DNA of 64,000 nucleotides from Selaginella moellendorffii (GCF_000143415.4 NW_003314346.1:656913-720912); one strand, 5' to 3'; numbered from the stretch's first letter, positions 24,600 through 35,837 are shown. Program-made: numbers and translations. Notes: a model not told the origin generated them from the letters alone.

Positions 24600-25040
24600 A
24601 AAATGAAACAAGAACCTGAAGTGTGTCTGGACGACATCTGGAACGAGTTTTTCTTCCCACTTGGCAGGCAAGTATCTGGACAAGACAAACCAGCGATCAA
24701 CCTGCTTGAATCAAAACAGAGCAAACTCCAAACCAAGATGGCACCTGACAAGAAGTTCATTCCCGTGTTTGCTTCCCACACACAGGGCAGTCACAACAAG
24801 CTAAGCTGTTTGACATCACAGCACTGCAAGAAAACGATTACAAGCTCGATCACTCACCTGAGCTGGCGGAGCGTCCTGGAGTGACACACTGCGTTGCCGC
24901 TTCCCTACAACCCGAATCAAGCTCTCGCGGCCCTGGAGCATTGTAATGCCACCGGCCGCTTCCTCCTCGCTCTCCCAATAGACCTCAACCGTACGCACAC
25001 AGAAAAAAACCATTTCATAGAACTTTTCATCTGCAAACAC
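24600..25040 (-). pseudogene. FAN1-like gene, N-terminal fragment (copy D)
   Basis: ATG at 24941-24939 opens MLQGRESLIRVVGKRQRSVS, the usual start of plant FAN1. A QDAPPA stretch and a first intron donor follow. The exon with the UBZ zinc knuckle is mostly lost, but the next exon edge DTCLPSGKK is present (about 24650-24680). Past the SGKK codons the sequence diverges from the other copies and no HIRAN part follows. This copy kept the initiator that copy A lost. Next on the right is another F-box/kelch remnant. Confidence 0.7.
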
Positions 25041-25084
25041 GACATCCTTGTAGATAACTTATTCATCTTTAGCTAGTAGCTCAT

Positions 25085-25572
25085 CTAAGCTCGAAGAATC
25101 TGAACGGCGAAGCTTATGGGATTGACGCCGGATGCTTGGCTTCCAAGCCAGATCAACGTCACAGCCTTGCAATTCGCCGAGACTGCCCAGATGTTCTTCT
25201 GGCAGCTCACAGCGCGGAAGAAAAACTTGTGATCGGTGGAAGAAGCGGTCGTCAGCTGCAGCTCCTCCCATAACTTCTTGCCTCCAATACAATGATTCGG
25301 CCATGTCGTTCCATAGGTGCACAAAGTAGTGGCGCCGGCCAGTCGCCGCTTCCCAGGAAAGATCTTGGAAAACAAGCGTCTCTCCGGCACCACCGGGCGA
25401 GCTCAAGATCACCTGGTTGTGAAAAGATTTCGTTTCCTGCGGTGGAGAACGCAGCATTGGTGCTGCGAAGCTCCATCGATTCTTGCGTGCATCGAAGACG
25501 CTCACCGATTTGCAAGGAGATAGAGCTTGGGACCCAGAGCCCTGCACTCGAATCCTCCCGTGTTGGGCTCAT
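25085..25572 (-). pseudogene. F-box/kelch remnant (fourth copy)
   Basis: Kelch pieces in shifting frames: TGGFECRALGPKLYLLA (about 25515-25565), SVSVFDARKNRWSFAAPML (about 25450-25510), GETLVFQDLSWE (about 25345-25400), KKLWEELQLT (about 25250-25290), FFRAVSCQKNIWAVSANCK (about 25170-25225) and a final VQILRA at 25085. The F-box and the central kelch repeats are deleted. The F-box end is replaced by the start of a PPR remnant. Confidence 0.8.
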
Positions 25573-25589
25573 CCTGGCGAGCAAGTACC

Positions 25590-26520
25590 GGCAATGCACA
25601 TTCTGCTATCACATATGCCCACTTTGGGCATCTTGACGAGGCGATCAAGGTTTTCCACTTCTCGGAACATCCTATTACGGGTTCTATGCGAAGAAAATCG
25701 CGTTGCTGATGCGAGGAAAGCCAGGACGTGGTGACCTGGACGACAATAGTGAGCACATATGCCCCGATTGGGCATCATGACGAGGCAAATGCCGCAACGA
25801 GCTCTTCGGCCGAGACATGCATCACGCCAGCCAAATCTTCTTTGGGATGCCCCAGTGCGATGATGGGTTAGTCTCTACGTGTTCTCCCAACGGACTCCAT
25901 GCCCACAATGGGGATATGGAGCAAGCAACTGCATTGTTCAATAGGATACTCATCAGAGTCGCGGGGGATGTTCTTTAAGGTGCATGGAATCCCTCGTGAT
26001 TCATCTCTTTGGAACTCGTATTTCCTGATCCTCCGCCAAGAGGATCTCTAAGATGACGGTGGTGATTCTATCACCTCGCGGTCCCGATCGAAGAGCTCTT
26101 GAGACGGTGACACTGAGGACTTGGAACTGGCTGTGTGTAGCGTGCAATGGATTCTTCGCAGTCCACAGCAGGATGGAATGGCGGAGTTGCTTACCGGTTC
26201 TTATGACTTCAAGCAAGGCGGAGCAAGTTGCAGAGGCCTGCACAGCCGTCTCGGGCCCCGATCTAGGATCGATCATTCATCGTCTTGGAGACCTTGCAAA
26301 GTTCCACTGGAATATTAGCGTCCGAGAGAATAAGAAACCAGGCCACCTGTTGCTCGGACAAGCGATCCCCTGGACCCTTGACTTCCGCCAGCTTTGCCTC
26401 TTAGAAGATCAGGCATTCCAGCCGTCCAGTTACTGTGGTCTTCTGCAAGAAGCTTGCAAATCGCCGACAATCCTGGACCTCCGATACAGACCGTTATTGT
26501 TTGAAGGTCTTCAAGCGAGT
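25590..26520 (+). pseudogene. Pentatricopeptide-repeat (PPR) gene remnant, copy 2
   Basis: Plant PPR repeats are visible in two or three frames: AYAHFGHLDEAIKVF (about 25613-25660), DVVTWTTIVSTYAPIGHHDEA (about 25725-25790, one residue over a repeat core), and QIFFGMPQCDD with NGDMEQATALFNRI (about 25835-25950). WTT and YA..GH.DEA are hallmark positions of 35-residue PPR helices. Stops and shifts separate them. PPR proteins bind organellar RNA; this copy cannot make one. The 220-codon frame at 26053-26715 carries no clean repeat and is probably fortuitous. Confidence 0.7.
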
Positions 26521-26749
26521 ACTTCTCCCAGTTTACCCCGCTACATGATGTCCCGTAGTGCTATGCCCAAGTCTCAGCCACGAGTGTTAGAGGTAGAGAT
26601 GATGTGGCAGTTGTTATGCCCACGTGGCAGTAGCTTTATGTATATGTACACAATCATATACAGTTATATATATACAGTTCTTCCTCCTCGTGTGCGCGTC
26701 TCTCCGCTGCTGTGACACAGTACGTACCACCTTGTGTTTTTTCTTTAAA

Positions 26750-29265
26750 AGCGCTGCATATGGAGGTACTTTCCACCTTCTAGGAGGTTTTCCTAGTCGG
26801 AGAACCCTCCGTTGCAAAGCGATACGATCCCCTCCTCGGACGTTGAAATCGCTTAATCCGTTTTCTGCAACGAGCAGGCTCTCTTCTAAACGCTGTAAGT
26901 GCTCCAAGTCAATAGATAGCCGGAGAGTCCAGTATCCTCTCCGTCCAGGACAATACTGCATGCTAAGGAGCTGCTTGAAGAGGTTTACAGCTTCAGCGTA
27001 TCTGGTCAAGAGCCAGTTTTAGTTCAAAAGTATTGTCCGCCATTGGTGAAAGAGCGTACCTGCGTTCTTTCTCCAGAAACGATGCAGCCACAGTACAGAT
27101 TGTTGCATACACCCATGCAGCCGAAAATCGTGCTAAAAATGGATGCTTGCTCTCGGTGTGTGCATTGATCAATTCGAGAGTAGTCCTTGCTTTTCGAAAA
27201 GAGGAGTTTAGAGCCTCAGAATTACCAGCCTCCAGGGACATGTCAACCACCTGAGCCAATTGCAATGCCTGAAAACTTGACGGTCAGACAAATTTTATAA
27301 CAAAGTAGGAACGGACCTGCTCATACGCCAGAAAGTCCTCTCGAGAAGCGAAGACTGGCATTGTTCTAGCGCACCTATAGCTTGGATGCTTGATCCTTCC
27401 AATATCCACAAGAAGAAAAACATGGAACTCCTGCTCACCGTTTAGAAAGAACAGCCTCTGAATAAAAATAAATAAATTGCTCAGCATCAGCAGTGTAACA
27501 CTTTGGAGAGGATGTCAACTGACCTGTAAACGCCAAAGTAGAACGTCAACTGTTTCGGCTATTCGAATGCATGGCCCGGTTGCTTCACGAATTAAAGCCG
27601 TTAGATTACTGCCGCCAAGTATTTCACGCTTGTATAAAAAACCAATGATCACTTGCTACTTACAAATGCAGCGAAATCAATGCATCTGAAGCTTTTTCAA
27701 ACTTAGCGTAGCACTTTTGATCTGTAAGCATGAACAGAAATAAAAACAAGGAAGAAAGTCTTAGAAGTAACTACCATGATTTTGCTGTTCACTGCCAAAT
27801 CTTTGAGCTCTTGTACAGTCAGATGTTCAAGCAACTCAGACGAATTGACGTCCGCGTCGAAAACTAAGTAGCGTCTCTCTGTTACAAGGGAGCAAACATA
27901 TTATGAAGTACACGATGAAAGAAATTGAGTACCGACTAACTCATGGACTGCAGAATTTGTGTCACCAATATCTTCATAGAAGATGTTCTGAAGACGGAAC
28001 CATGGCCCTGCAAAAACCACTGTCTCCCTTGAGTCACAGTTTGTGCGACGGCGTCGAGCTTACCCTTTCGTTGAGCCAATCTTACAAAAAGGCGCTGTCC
28101 ATCAGACGAGATTGAACGAAATGCCTCGAGAAGTTCGATCTCGTCTGGAGTAAAGAGATGGAGATCCCGTTCCAATACCACTTGGAGAATGTAGAGAAAA
28201 TTCTGTTGGTATCGACAGCCGTGGTCTTGTCCCTTGTCAGCTGCATCCATCAGACGGCTCCATTTGACAGCCAGCACTTTTTCTTCTGAGAGACTTCCAA
28301 TAGTCCGACTCTGGATCTCACGCAAATCAAGCTTGAGGCGTGCAGCTTCCGATGTACTCTCGGAGACATATCCCTGAAAGCTTTGTGAACAATTGAAAAA
28401 CGCCCCAGAGATTAGTTACCTGAACGTCTACCACGCCTTTGTCCATGAGAGGAGACAAATAACGCGAAAGCTCTTTTGGAATATGTCCCAGAGAAAGCCC
28501 ATCCGCCGTAAGCACCTGGCGCAATGTTGTTGTCAGCCATGAAACACGTCCATTCAGTCAAGTTTACCTTCACAGCGTATGTATCCATGGGATTTTCTGG
28601 TTCCCTTACCAGGTGAACTCGCATCCCAGCTTGGCACTCGACGTCTCTGTGGTACTTGCGGCCAGCAATGCTTGCCTCCAGGCAGCCATTGTAAAGATCT
28701 CTAGTTTCACTGTTGAGCTCTGCCGGAAGGACGCTGTTGGCCACGTCGGGCTCCTCAAAGCATTCAAGAGTAGAAGAAACTTCCGGTTTTGGAGACCCTG
28801 CCGCCGTGTTACAGTCGACCCCAGTCTCGAGCGGAGGAGACTGCTGGATTTCTAGTACGCAGTTTCCGCTTTCCTCGTACTCTATCTTTTTCGACAAGTT
28901 GAAGTGAAAGAGTGTATGCTGGACACTGTGCTTCTTTTCTTCCCACTTTGCAGGCAAGTATCTGAACAAGAGAAACCATCGATCAGCGTGCTTGAATCAA
29001 AACAGAGCAAAATCCAAACCAAGATGGCAGTTGACGAGAAGTTCATTCCCGCGTATTTGCTTCCCACACACAGGGCATTCCACCCAGTCACAACAAGCTA
29101 AGCTCAGGCCTCCTTTTATTTCCAGCGAAACATCACCGCACTCCAACTCTTCCTGCAGGAAGACGATCACAAATCCACCGAAGAAATAGAAGCTCGATTC
29201 ACTCACCCGAGCCGGCGGAGCGTCCTGGAGTGACACATTGCGCTGCCGCTTCCCAACATGCCGAA
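26750..29265 (-). pseudogene. FAN1: FAN1-like Fanconi-associated nuclease gene, copy A, no nuclease domain
   Basis: FAN1 is a structure-specific nuclease in DNA crosslink repair. Exons on the minus strand can be read across short GT-AG introns: 29207-29265 (GKRQRNVS), 29020-29152 (UBZ: CPVCGKQIRG...NCHL), 28568-28961 (DTCL, then HIRAN AGRKYHRDVE, REPENPMDTYAVK), 28420-28515 (LGHIPKELSRYLSPLMDK), 28064-28373 (NFLYILQ, LFTPDEIELL, RLFVRLAQRKG), 27933-28007 (GPWFRLQNIFYEDIG) and 27775-27878 (SSELLEHLTVQELKDL). RLFFLNGEQEF follows at about 27430, then the TPR-like WVYATICTVAASFLEKERR and GGDRIALQRRVLRLGKPPRRWK (two parts, about 26760-26840). The VRR-NUC domain is missing. Lesions: no ATG in exon 1, a 1-nt loss near 28940, and a broken exon near 27690. 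Confidence 0.85.
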
Positions 29266-29305
29266 TTACCGCCGAGCTGTGTGTAGGACGCTTCCTCTTC
29301 GCAGA

Positions 29306-29317
29306 CCTAAACCCTAG
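29306..29317 (-). promoter_or_regulatory. Telo-box in the copy A FAN1 promoter
   Basis: CTAGGGTTTAGG on the minus strand, about 50 bp upstream of FAN1 exon 1. AAACCCTA boxes are known in plant promoters of cycle- and growth-linked genes. The same element and its surroundings (AGACCTAAACCCTAGCCAA) recur at 54275-54286 and near 30600. Confidence 0.5.
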
Positions 29318-29577
29318 CCAAATCCTTCCATTCCTTAGGGCAAAAGCTTATGATATTAGGTGCACCCGATTGAATTATAAAATAGATGCCTTCAAAGTTT
29401 GGTCACCTGTATTACAAGCGAACATTCTTAGCGTGCTTCGACCAAGGGGAGAATTTAATATCTACACGGCATTTCAAGACTATGAAGTCAATATAAATCG
29501 CAATCCCACTCCTCAAGGCTATAAAAACAGCCCCAAAATTCCATTGCACAACCACGAGTTCTCATAATTTAAGTACC

Positions 29578-30328
29578 ATGGCATTAGTCATGATAATGTT
29601 TATGCTATGCCTCCTAGGATTTTCTCCGTTCTCTACACTAGCATCTCCCTCCAGTATTATAACTGAGTCTGTGTTTAGGAAGTTCTTCCCATCCAACATC
29701 GCGAATCCTTTCTACACATACAATGATTTCATTGCGGCAACAAAATACTATCCCACGTTTGGAAGCACGGGGAGTCTTGATGTTCAAAAGAGGGAACTGG
29801 CTGCCTACTTTGCAAATGTGAAGCAGGAGACTGGAAGTAAACTCGCTTAGTATTTATCCATTAATCTCACTAATGTCTTTGATTGTAGCACTGCAATACA
29901 TTCGAGAGATCAACCGAAACAACGTCTATTGTGACACTAGCCGTGGGATCCCATGTCCTGCAGGTACAAAGGCTTACTATGGAAGAGGACTGTTATATTC
30001 AATATTTAAAGTGTATATATACAGGAATTACAATTACGATGCTGCTGGAAAGGCTTTCAACATGAACCTCCTCCAAAATCCAGACCAGGTTGCTCAGAAT
30101 GGCGTCCTTTCGTGGAGGTCATCCGTGTGGTTTTGGATGCAAAATTCGAATTGCCTCACCGCAATAACACAGAACCAAGGATTTGGAGCTACAATTCGAG
30201 CCATCAATGGAGGTCAGGAGTGTGGCAAGGGCAGTGAGACACAACCCGCACAGAACCGCATCAATTATTACAAGGACTTTTGCTCACAGTTGGGTGTTTC
30301 ACCAGGTGGGAACCTTGGCTGTGCTTAA
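29578..30328 (+). CDS. GH19 chitinase-like gene, copy 1, probably inactive
   Basis: Exon 1 is 29578-29836 and exon 2 29889-30328; the 52-nt intron starts GTAAAC and ends TTGTAG. GH19 chitinases hydrolyse chitin outside the cell. A signal peptide is clear (MALVMIMFMLCLLGF, cut near LAS). VFRKFFP and TYNDFIAATKYYPTFG begin the catalytic domain, KRELAAYFANVKQETG carries the first catalytic Glu, and YYGRG, NYNYDAAGKAFN, SSVWFWM, ATIRAINGGQEC and RINYYKDFCSQLGV follow. After YYGRG a 28-nt deletion, relative to copy 2, removes the LQLTW segment and a second intron donor. The former intron now reads through in frame as LLYSIFKVYIYR. Product about 232 residues; the damaged sugar-binding loop makes activity doubtful. 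Confidence 0.75.
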
Positions 30329-30795
30329 ACAAATGTTTTTAAAAGTAATGAATAAGTAATTAACTACTGAGTATGTATTAATAAAAACAAATAATAAATC
30401 TGGAAATTGGTTGTTGATGAGTGCAATCTTTACAGTAGCAAGAATTACTAGAGGAGAATGCTGAAAAGTCATGTATAATAAAGCCGATAATAATATCTTG
30501 CCTATCAGTCTACTTATAAAATGGGTAAAGTTATAAGATGATGGATATCTAAACAATTTTGGTATCTAAAAAGCATTGCTGATATTACCGCGGCGCAGAC
30601 CTAAACCCTAGCCAAGTCTACTCACATTCTTCTCGTTCGTTTTAAACGCAAAGTCTAAGTACTTGCTTTGTTGCCACCATCGGTTCCATCCCACTCTCGA
30701 AGCTGGTCGAGGTATCCAGTGTGATAAATTAACCTGCGGGGGATTGTCGTTAAAACAACGACTTAAAATAGCTAAGCAAAATACTGTCTCAGTAT
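30329..30795. other. Spacer with a copied piece of the FAN1 promoter
   Basis: No gene seen. GCGCAGACCTAAACCCTAGCC near 30594-30614 matches the FAN1 copy A upstream region at about 29301-29319. It implies that a piece of that promoter was duplicated together with the chitinase sequence. Confidence 0.5.
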
Positions 30796-30796
30796 G

Positions 30797-31225
30797 ATAT
30801 TATCGGGGAGTCTTGATGTTCAAAAGAGGGAACTGGTTGCCTACTTTGCAAATGTGAAGCAGGAAACTGGAAGTAAACTCACATAGCATTTATCCATTAA
30901 TCTCATACTACGGAAGAGGAACTTTGCAGCTCACCTGGTAAGTTGGAAATGTTATATTCAAAATTTAAAGAGTATATATATACAGGAATTACAATTACGA
31001 TGCTTCTGGAAAGGCTTTCAACATGAACATCCTCCAAAATCTAGACCAGGTTGCTCAGAATGGCGTCCTTTCGTGGAGGTCATCAGTGTGGTTTTGGATG
31101 CAAAATTCGAATTGCCACACCGCAATAACATAGAACCAAGGATTTGGAGCTACAATTCGAGCCATCAATGGAGGTCAGGAGTGTGGCAAGGGCAGTGAGA
31201 CACACGCACAGAACCGTATCTGCTT
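30797..31225 (+). pseudogene. GH19 chitinase fragment, copy 2
   Basis: Begins with GGGAGTCTTGATGTTCAAAA and QKRELVAYFANVKQETGS. It then jumps, about 60 bp later, to YGRGTLQLTW followed by a clean intron donor GTAAGT (30940-30945) and the acceptor before NYNYDASGKAFN. The start of exon 2 is deleted, a TAG follows the ITQ-equivalent position near 31131, and the C-terminal 25 residues are missing. This copy keeps the LQLTW motif and donor that copy 1 lost. Confidence 0.85.
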
Positions 31226-31485
31226 AAACAAATGTTTTTAAAAGTAATTATTAATCAACCAATTAGTTCAACCTCCCTAAAGCTGTTCCTTGGTCAAGTT
31301 TCCCTGCTAGAACATGAAGGACAAGAAGACTTAGCGAGAGAGGGGGATAGAGCATGTATACCAAGGTGTGGCAATAAAGAGACTTATTTGGAGATCATCT
31401 TCGAGTTTTAAGACAACGATCACATCGTTTCTGCAGCTCTAGAAACGATCAAGGACATCAAGTCGACATTCTGCTCGCTCAACAG

Positions 31486-32180
31486 TTGATTATCATGGAG
31501 TTCTTGTCAATTGTGGCAGTTCTAGTGATTGCTGAGTTATTTGCTCCAGGCTTGGGTTTCCAGTGTCCAAAAGCCATGTTCTGGTTCAGGGATTCTATTG
31601 TCGATACAGGGAATGTTCAAGCAGCAGCTCCGTCTATTAGTGCCGCAGAGTATAAGCCTTATGGCATGACTTTCTTCAGTAAGCCATCGAAGAGATACTC
31701 GGATGGTTGCGTGGTTGTTGAAGTTTTTGGTAATTGTGTGTGTTGATTAAACAGCATTTGATGTTATTCGTGAATGTTTTTGCAGCAGAGGCTTTTGAGT
31801 ATGATAGATTCCTGGATCCCATTTTGCAAAGTATTAACTTGAATTATGCCAATGGGGTGAATTTTGCGGTCTCTGGAGCGACTGCTTTAAACACCAGCCT
31901 CGAAGTCCCACTGTACCTTCCGGTTCAGATTGACCAGTTTCTGAGGTTCAAAGGTAATGATTCTTCTCAGACTTTGCAAAGGTAGTGTCATTCATGGATT
32001 CCTCTGTAGGGATGCAAAAGCTAATTCCTTATTATCATCATCTAAAAGACTGCTCTGTATGTGGTTGTCATAAGTACTAACGACCTTCTCAATTCCTACT
32101 TGTTGGAGCATAGAAGCCCTAAGAATGTAACAGCTGAGGTTGTTCTATATGTTGTGAGAGCCATCTCTTACACATTATAG
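31486..32180 (+). pseudogene. GDSL esterase/lipase, truncated
   Basis: GDSL lipases are secreted esterases. Exon 1 (31486-31729) has a signal peptide (FLSIVAVLVIAELFAPGLGF) and block I written FRDSIVDTGN, where the conserved GDS has become RDS. A GT-AG intron (31730-31785) joins to AEAFEYDRFLDPILQSINLN and block III GVNFAVSGAT, ending at 31953. A further exon reads TALYVVVISTNDLLNSYLL (about 32048-32105) with the block-IV-like TND, but a frame change precedes it. It breaks off near RAISYT (about 32175), where an LTR begins. The catalytic DxxH block is missing. Confidence 0.8.
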
Positions 32181-32715
32181 GTATATAAATTTTAGGTTCC
32201 AAATGTATAGTAGGGATAGTGGGTAGGTTAGGTATGGCCAACTAACTTGATGAATAATCTAACTTTCGCTTGCATGCATGTCTTTGTTTTGTGTTTGGCT
32301 TAGGTCTAAGCCCAAGTTTCATACTATGTTAGTTGGTGGAGTACTCATATCTTTGTGTTAGGTCACCGGTATGTTGAAATAGCACCAAACTCCATTTGGC
32401 TTCGTTTCATATGTTAATTCTAGCATTATGCTCTAAGACTATTTTATGTCATTCCATGCTTCTGTCCTTTCGCTCCTTAAGCTGTATGCTCAAGAGTCAT
32501 TTCGTGCTTTAGTTCCTTCACTCTTTTGCTCCATATTTAAAAGTTTGTCTCTGTTCCTTTGTTCAATGGCCCAAGGCTTTGAAACTTGGGTTTTGCTCCA
32601 CTATCCTTGAACACATGACATATAACATGTTTCATATAAAGGGTTTAGGTTCTAGTTTGTGGTTATCCTATAGTAAATCACCATAGGATAAAAGGTGAAA
32701 ACCACGTGCGTTACA
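32180..32715 (+). repeat. 3' part of a TGTCGC-family LTR
   Basis: Starts within the LTR (ATGTATAGTAGGGATAGTGG) and runs to its end GTGCGTTACA. It contains the hairpin TTATCCTATAGTAAATCACC (loop and arms with one change). It interrupts the GDSL gene. No TSD can be read because the 5' part is lost. Confidence 0.8.
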
Positions 32716-33439
32716 AATTTATTATTGCCTCTATACTTGTACTAGATCTTAATAGATATTTCTTAAGAACTCTTGCCAATGAGTAAGGTGGCCTTGAAGG
32801 TCCTTTTAATGATTGAAATATTAGAGAGATTGATGGTTTGAATCCACAATAATTGTTATATTGATAAATGTAAAATTAATATAATGTGTTGAATATTTAG
32901 TAGTTTTTAAACCTTTTCACTATTTTAGTGGAAGTCTAATCCATACAAATAATGTTGCCATTCCTTCACAACAACAATCACAACTTATCTCGAGTAAGCC
33001 AATTCCACTGTATAATATCAAACTTCTAGCTCATGACCACTAACTTGAAGCAATACAACCCTAATAACAATATAACTCACATTATTGCTTATCATTATTT
33101 ATAGATTCCATCATAGTCACTTTAGCATTTATTAACCCCTTTAGAACAATCCTTGCCTTGTGGTAATGAGAACAATTGCACTTTACCTTGTTTATTTCTC
33201 CCTAGTCCAAATGAAATTTTTTAGCTTCATTGCTGACATAGCAATGGCTATTTCTTCCTTGAATATGAAACATTGGAAGGTTGGTCATCACGTTGACTAC
33301 CCCATAGACCATCCTGTTGATCAAAGTTGACTGAATTGACTAATGGTTTTGGCAAAAAGATCTAAGCCTTAATGATAGCATTAGTCAACGTGTTTAGAAA
33401 ATCCTTCTTGACCTTTTGGTGTACAAATATTGAGGTCAA

Positions 33440-33790
33440 ACTTTTGATAAAACATTACACTTTTAACAGCTTATTAGAGGTACTTATAAGACTAAGGCAA
33501 AGATCATGGAACTGATGGGCATATGCATCCAAAGATAAAGTCCTTTGCTTGATTTCTAGTAGTTGGTTTATGAGATCAACCTCTTTAAAATTCTTGACAA
33601 ATGAGGTGTAGAATTTTTTTTTCAAATCACTTTAAAAAATTTGTTTAGAATTAGCTTTGATGTAGTTCTTCCACCATAAAGAAGCATGGCCCATCAGCTT
33701 TGTCATAAAAAAAATAAATTTTCAGCTTATCCTTATAAGGATTGTGAGACAAACAACTTTCTCACAATTTCAACCAAGAATCAACTTCGT
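33440..33790 (-). pseudogene. Retrotransposon gag fragment
   Basis: On the minus strand: KLMGHASLWWKNYIKA (about 33635-33685), the WW motif of retrotransposon gag domains, then FKEVDLINQLLEIKQ and YAHQFHDLCL (about 33500-33600). Stops and frame changes are present. Sequence 32716-33440 beside it holds no recognisable gene but may belong to the same element. Confidence 0.65.
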
Positions 33791-33812
33791 AGCTATCACA
33801 AATATTTGGTAA

Positions 33813-34926
33813 TATAGCACATGTGGTTTTTACCTATCTTATGGTGATTTACTATAGAATAACCATGAAGCGGAACTTAAACCCTCCATGTGCCACGCGT
33901 GCAATAGACAGTGAAGTGGAACTTGAGTTTTAGAGCCTTGGGCCATTGAATGAAGGAACGGTGCCAAACTCCTAAGTATGGAGCTAAGGAGCAATGCCAC
34001 TGGAGCACCAAACGACTCTTAAGCATACAGCCTAAAGAGTGAAGGGACAGGAGTATAGAGCATCTTGGATCAGTCCTAGAGCAACTAGCATCCCAATGCC
34101 AAAATTAACACGTAAAACAGAGCCAAATGGAGTCTGGTGCTATTTCAACATACCAGTGGCCTAACGCAAAAATATGGGTACTACACCAGCTAACATGGTG
34201 TGGAACTTGGGCTTAGACCCAAGCCGGACGCAGAACAACAATAGGCACGCAAGTAGGAGCTAGACTATGCCTCAGGTTGGTCAGCCATACCCAACCTCCT
34301 CACTATCCCTACTATATATTTGGAACCCTCTATATCCCCCCCCCCCCCCCCCCCCCTCTTGAGGAACACATGCTTTGGGCTCTCACCCCAAACCTGCCTT
34401 AGTACTAGGAGTTAGTCTCTGGGACAAGTTTGAAACTTACTAAATATGGAAAATATCCTTAGATTGCGAATTTGGACACAGGACGAACACCATTGTGTTT
34501 AGAACAATCCCTACATTCCATAGATATGCCAAATGAGCAAATCTAGATACTTTCCATATATAGTATTTGAAACAAGAATAAGACTAACACAAAAAGCATA
34601 ATAGTGAGGGTGTTTGGCAAACACGGTAAGCTATCATCTGGCGATATTGAAGGCTGTGTAGGATATCTTGTCAAGCCTATGCAAGATAAAGCAAAAGAGA
34701 ACTAAGAGCCACAACGAGTATGCTCAACTAAAGACACATAGGAGTTCCTACCTTATATCCATCTGGCTAAGTACAGGTTCTAAGCATAGTTTACTAACAC
34801 TTGAAAAAGAGGGGTTGATAAAAGGAACCAACAATAGCAACCTTCTACTGTCATGGCAGTAAGGAAAGAATATTTGAAAGAACAATCGACAAGTAACTTT
34901 TGATACTTGAAATTACATTTGCGACA
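33813..34926 (-). repeat. LTR of the outer non-coding element (3' LTR, reversed)
   Basis: TATAGCACATGTGG to ATTACATTTGCGACA on the plus strand; on the minus strand it starts TGTCGCAAATG. A G-rich PPT (CTCTCCCCCCC on the plus strand) directly follows at 34927, which fits a 3' LTR read on the minus strand. More diverged than the LTRs at 42.7 and 49.1 kb, so this element is the oldest of the nest. Confidence 0.8.
34336..34356. repeat. Poly-C run of 21
   Basis: Expansion of the C-rich tract that is CCCCCC in the LTR at 43.2 kb and a G run abutting the N gap at 49.7 kb. Confidence 0.95.
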
Positions 34927-35832
34927 CTCTCCCCCCCTTAGGGAAGATCGACGTCCTCGTCGATGCATACTCGAGTCTAGACCACTGCTAAGGAAACAAC
35001 TCTAGAAAAAGTTCACGGTGTTCACACTTTGTGAGAAATGCACCAATTTAAATGAGTTAAGATAACCTCTTTGTCTAATGTGGATGCACCACCAACTCAG
35101 ACACCTTCTGGCCATTGTCGACAAGGAAATGACTAACAGAGTTAACCACCCTTGCTGCTTTGGGTGTTACCCAACTTTAAAAAGTGTGATATGCCCCTAC
35201 TTATAGGTGGTATAGAGAGAGAAGCTAGAGGCCCCAACCCTTATGAGCAAAGAAACCAAACCCGTCGATAAAGTTTAGATAGACTACTATAAATACACAA
35301 TTAGAGTTGTTTACATAGTCACACCCTTTTGAATGAAAGAAGGAACATCGACAGAGAGGCGGGTGATATGACCAGTTGACAGTAGCTACCCCATGATTAG
35401 AGATTTCACCATGCACACAAAATGCTGAAGCCAGTCTATTTATACTAGCCTAAACTCAAAGATCAATAGATGGACAATATCAAAGTCATAGACAATAATA
35501 TCTTAAAGACTTAATTATCAGTGATTAAATTTTAGATTAAAACATAAAAGTAACTCAAAGAACACAAAGTATTATTGACTTGACAAGCAAAATGCTCATA
35601 AATGTATCACCCAAAGGACATAACATTCTAATCTATCAGAACTAAGTCAAGCAACAATCAACAAAACAAAATAATGTAGTAAAACCAACAAACACCATTT
35701 ATTCCAACTACCACAAAAGCCAATTTGAATAGATCTTGATCAACAATATAAAGGAACTTAAGTTGCTTAAGCAAGCGTCAATAACATTCTACTGATATTT
35801 CAAACCCAAGACAAACCATAAAGAACATGTGA
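34927..35832 (-). mobile_element. Internal part of the outer LARD-like element (left piece)
   Basis: Begins with the PPT and GATCGACGTCCTCGTCGATGCATACTCGAGT, shared with the autonomous element's 3' end near 49081-49131. It then continues with non-coding DNA; from about 35640 it parallels 36900-37095. Interrupted at TAATG 35833-35837 by the autonomous element and resumes at 50129. Confidence 0.75.
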
Positions 35833-35837
35833 TAATG

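Noticed and set aside
26053-26715. 220-codon ORF in the PPR remnant
   Set aside because: PPR signals lie in other frames, and the related copy at 24.2 kb does not keep this frame.
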